Positions 61,897 through 64,000 of a stretch of DNA of 64,000 nt are shown here, piece after piece. The stretch is from CAJINA01 sp964636125. Its GTDB lineage: Bacteria; Desulfobacterota; Desulfobacteria; Desulfobacterales; CAJINA01. The DNA lies in contig CAZWPX010000012.1 in the NCBI GenBank assembly GCA_964636125.1, positions 1 to 64,000 on the forward strand. Reading direction: 5' to 3'. Within the stretch, counting starts at the first letter, position 1; each line of letters opens with the position of its first letter. The notes below the pieces were generated by a model, which searched no databases, was not told the DNA's origin, and worked only from the letters and a program-made list of their open reading frames with translations. Made by a program: the position numbers and the translations under genes.

Positions 61897-64000
61897 TTAA
61901 GGTATCCACGGAAAACAAGGATCCCCCCCCTGGTCATCGTAGTTATAAACGTTGAGCTTCCAGAGGTCGACCAGGTCGAGCATATAAAAATCGACATCAC
62001 AGGACTGCCCGATCAGGGTTGCCATGGGACCGGTGGCCCAGGCATCGATGGCATCGAGCAGTTCAAAATCACCGATGGTCCAGTCGGCATTCGTATCATA
62101 CGGATTGGTCGGGGTTACGGCAGGGCTATCCTCGACCGTAAAACTCCAGGCATAATCATCAACGGGGCTACCGTCAGCCGCACCGTTATCGTTCCCATCC
62201 AGGGGGTTACCGGCAAGGTCGGTTATATCCTTGCTGACCGTGACGTTAACCAGTTCGCCGTATTCAAACGGATCATCAGGCACCAGTGTCAATTTCTGAT
62301 TGACCGCATCGTAGGCGATGCTCCCGACATGCAGGCCGCTTACTGCACCCTGAACCGTCAAGTTATTGATAGAGATACTACCGGTGTTCATAGCTTCATC
62401 AAAGCTCACAAGGATGTTTGCATCCCGGCTGACATGCACTTCGTCTGTTAATGGATATATGGATGTAACCGTGGGCAGGATATGGTCAAGATATGAATTG
62501 TTATCGATCGGGTTGGTGCCGTCATTGAACTCTACGACATTACTTACCCCATCCTGGTCTGCATCCAGATTGCTGTCATCCTGCTTGGGATTAAAGCCCC
62601 AGGAGACCTCCCAACCATCGTCCATGCCGTCACTGTCAGTGTCATCTGTGCCCGGATGGGTATCGTGCTGATACTCCTGGAAATTGGTCAGGGTATCGTT
62701 ATCAGGATCTGCGGCCGCATCATCCACAGCGCTGTCAAGCTGGGTGTACTGATCCTCCCAATCGTTTGGCATACCATCGCCGTCACTATCGAGTCCGGTG
62801 CCGCCGGTTACGGTGACATCTATAGCCGGGGACACAGTCACATTGCCGTTGGCATTACTGGCATAAAAGGTAAGCTTATAGACATCATTATAGACAAACC
62901 CGCTATAATCACCCTCGTAGCGGCCATCGCCGTCCGGGTCGGTAAGGTCAAAGTTGGGCAGAGTAACCTCAGGAGATTCAAGGTCATCCGTTATCTCCGG
63001 GGCAGTATAGCCGGGAGGTATTATGGTGGCCCACACGTGGTCGATATCCTCAAGGTCGGACAAGGTGGCAAAAAACGTGTGGGCCTGGTTGGCGGCAACT
63101 GTCTGGCTTGCGCTGGTCTCTGCAAACTCCGGATACAGCCCGGCAATGGCAAAGCTGCCCCCGATGTGCAGATCAGTAGCCAACAGCGCTGGCGATTCTG
63201 CCAACTTCGGCACCATCTGGCTGTAGGGCAGGCCCATGTTGCTGAGTTTGGTCCTGGCTTTCTGGTAAGAGGTGTTCAGTGAGTCTCCCGCGTACAGGCT
63301 GTCTATGAGGAACTGAGAGAACGAGATCCTGCCGTCAAGATCAAGATAAGCGTTGAGGTTGTCAGTGGAGGTGATCACCACCCGTTCGTAACCGTCGGCC
63401 GTCAGGTCGTCGGTGAACGAACCAGACTTACAGGCCTCGATGACAACCACCACCTTTCTGCCAGTGGCATCCTGGAAGGCATTGAGCCAGGTATTTAGTT
63501 GGGCCGCACCGAGAATCTCATTGGGGAATATGTTGAACTTATCGATGCCACCGTGGTCTATAAGATAGACATAAAGAGGTCCATCTGTGCTCTGGGCTGC
63601 TGCCCAGTTGGTGATGGAGTTTCCAAACTCGGTAACAGTGGGACTTCCGTCATCAACGATGTTGTCATCGTAACCGTCACCATCAACATCATGCCAGGTC
63701 ATGGGATTAATGTAGTGGATGTCATCGTTGCTGAAAAGCCTTGATCTGAATCTGCCATAAGCGAGATCAGAGAGATATTGAGTTGAGTCTCTGAGTGTGT
63801 TGGCAGCGTCGACCCCACCGCCGGCAACCAGGATCAGGTTGCCGTGGTGTTGGTCATACACGAACTGGGGAGCACCTACCTTGATATCGTATTGACCAGA
63901 AAGACCGCCGTAGGTGGCAATAACTGTGGTACTACCTTCCCCTATTGCAATCACTAAGCCTGAAGCAGCTAAGGTTACCACGCTCTCGTCCAATGAGGTC
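61897..64000 (-). CDS. Second mosaic surface protein, C-terminal part (cut by the window edge)
   Basis: The frame is open to the right edge, so the N-terminus lies outside the window; an apparent TTG start at 63993 is not a true start. The visible roughly 700 residues match the C-terminal part of the 1932-residue protein almost residue for residue: the end of a BIG2 Ig domain, the C13-like peptidase (His in LIDHGG and Cys in IEACKSGSF, residues 147 and 188 counting from 63993), TSP3 calcium repeats, the SbsA-type Ig domain and the dockerin-like tail ending CFPWIP. Both catalytic residues are intact. DNA identity is also very high over this part, which indicates a recent duplication or gene conversion. 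It is transcribed toward the first copy. Confidence 0.85.
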   Translation of the reverse strand, partial: TSLDESVVTLAASGLVIAIGEGSTTVIATYGGLSGQYDIKVGAPQFVYDQHHGNLILVAGGGVDAANTLRDSTQYLSDLAYGRFRSRLFSNDDIHYINPMTWHDVDGDGYDDNIVDDGSPTVTEFGNSITNWAAAQSTDGPLYVYLIDHGGIDKFNIFPNEILGAAQLNTWLNAFQDATGRKVVVVIEACKSGSFTDDLTADGYERVVITSTDNLNAYLDLDGRISFSQFLIDSLYAGDSLNTSYQKARTKLSNMGLPYSQMVPKLAESPALLATDLHIGGSFAIAGLYPEFAETSASQTVAANQAHTFFATLSDLEDIDHVWATIIPPGYTAPEITDDLESPEVTLPNFDLTDPDGDGRYEGDYSGFVYNDVYKLTFYASNANGNVTVSPAIDVTVTGGTGLDSDGDGMPNDWEDQYTQLDSAVDDAAADPDNDTLTNFQEYQHDTHPGTDDTDSDGMDDGWEVSWGFNPKQDDSNLDADQDGVSNVVEFNDGTNPIDNNSYLDHILPTVTSIYPLTDEVHVSRDANILVSFDEAMNTGSISINNLTVQGAVSGLHVGSIAYDAVNQKLTLVPDDPFEYGELVNVTVSKDITDLAGNPLDGNDNGAADGSPVDDYAWSFTVEDSPAVTPTNPYDTNADWTIGDFELLDAIDAWATGPMATLIGQSCDVDFYMLDLVDLWKLNVYNYDDQGGDPCFPWIP

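Noticed and set aside
62656..63282. 208-residue plus-strand ORF
   Set aside because: Antisense to the second surface protein and a mirror of the antisense frame on the first copy.

Overview
The window looks like a chromosomal segment of a Gram-negative, anaerobic Desulfobacterota-type bacterium, probably near the Desulfobacterales. The reasons are a sigma-54-controlled acid-catabolism island with a TRAP transporter, large hybrid histidine kinases, a MinD-like ATPase with J-domain proteins, dockerin-bearing surface proteins, and degenerate intergenic repeats. This placement is inference from gene content and style; no rRNA or marker comparison was possible.

Layout. (1) About 0.2-8.9 kb: a carboxylic-acid uptake and degradation island. 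A PAS/AAA+/Fis sigma-54 activator, a thiolase and a short-chain dehydrogenase lie on the minus strand. An AMP-forming acyl-CoA ligase and a DctPQM TRAP transporter lie on the plus strand. Two divergent -24/-12 elements (GG-N10-GC) sit between the halves. (2) About 9.1-19.3 kb: an apparently complete filamentous (inovirus-type) prophage. It has an XRE repressor overlapping a PAS-like protein, an ssDNA-binding protein, an adsorption protein, a pVI-like protein, a Zot/pI ATPase, its own lipoprotein secretin, two tandem 46-residue candidate coat proteins followed by a hairpin, several small membrane proteins, two cysteine-rich mini-proteins, a Rep protein, an excisionase-like protein and a tyrosine integrase. 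The integrase tail overlaps the tail of host mpl. (3) About 19.3-28.3 kb: mpl, then a divergent Ugp-type glycerol-phosphate ABC transporter (ugpC / ugpBAE), followed by a glycerol-1-phosphate dehydrogenase-like enzyme and a PLP-dependent gamma-lyase-type enzyme. (4) About 28.4-46.8 kb: two hybrid histidine kinases, prephenate dehydratase, a HAD phosphatase, a MinD-like ATPase with a J-like/RodZ-like HTH protein and a true J-domain protein, a divergent GH13 phosphorylase-like enzyme, a methyltransferase, purB, htpX, a thioredoxin-fold/HEAT protein and a B12-binding radical SAM protein. (5) About 47-53.2 kb: parE, parC, fxsA, a stand-alone NFACT-R protein overlapping a KptA-type RNA 2'-phosphotransferase, and tRNA-Lys(CTT) with a strong terminator. 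(6) About 53.2-64 kb: an AT-rich accessory region of secreted and surface proteins. It holds a three-module dockerin protein, its single-module relative, a 1932-residue mosaic beta-helix/C13-peptidase protein, and a second, edge-truncated copy of its C-terminal half, with palindromic repeats between them.

How it fits together. The first island imports an organic acid (TRAP), activates it (CoA ligase) and oxidises it (SDR, thiolase) under sigma-54 control. The prophage follows the usual inovirus order of regulation, replication, structure and assembly, with integration genes at the far end. The most unusual features are the filamentous prophage with its small cysteine-rich and PAS-like accessories, and the near-identical C13-peptidase/TSP3/Ig/dockerin cassettes carried on surface proteins with a foreign, AT-rich N-terminal half.
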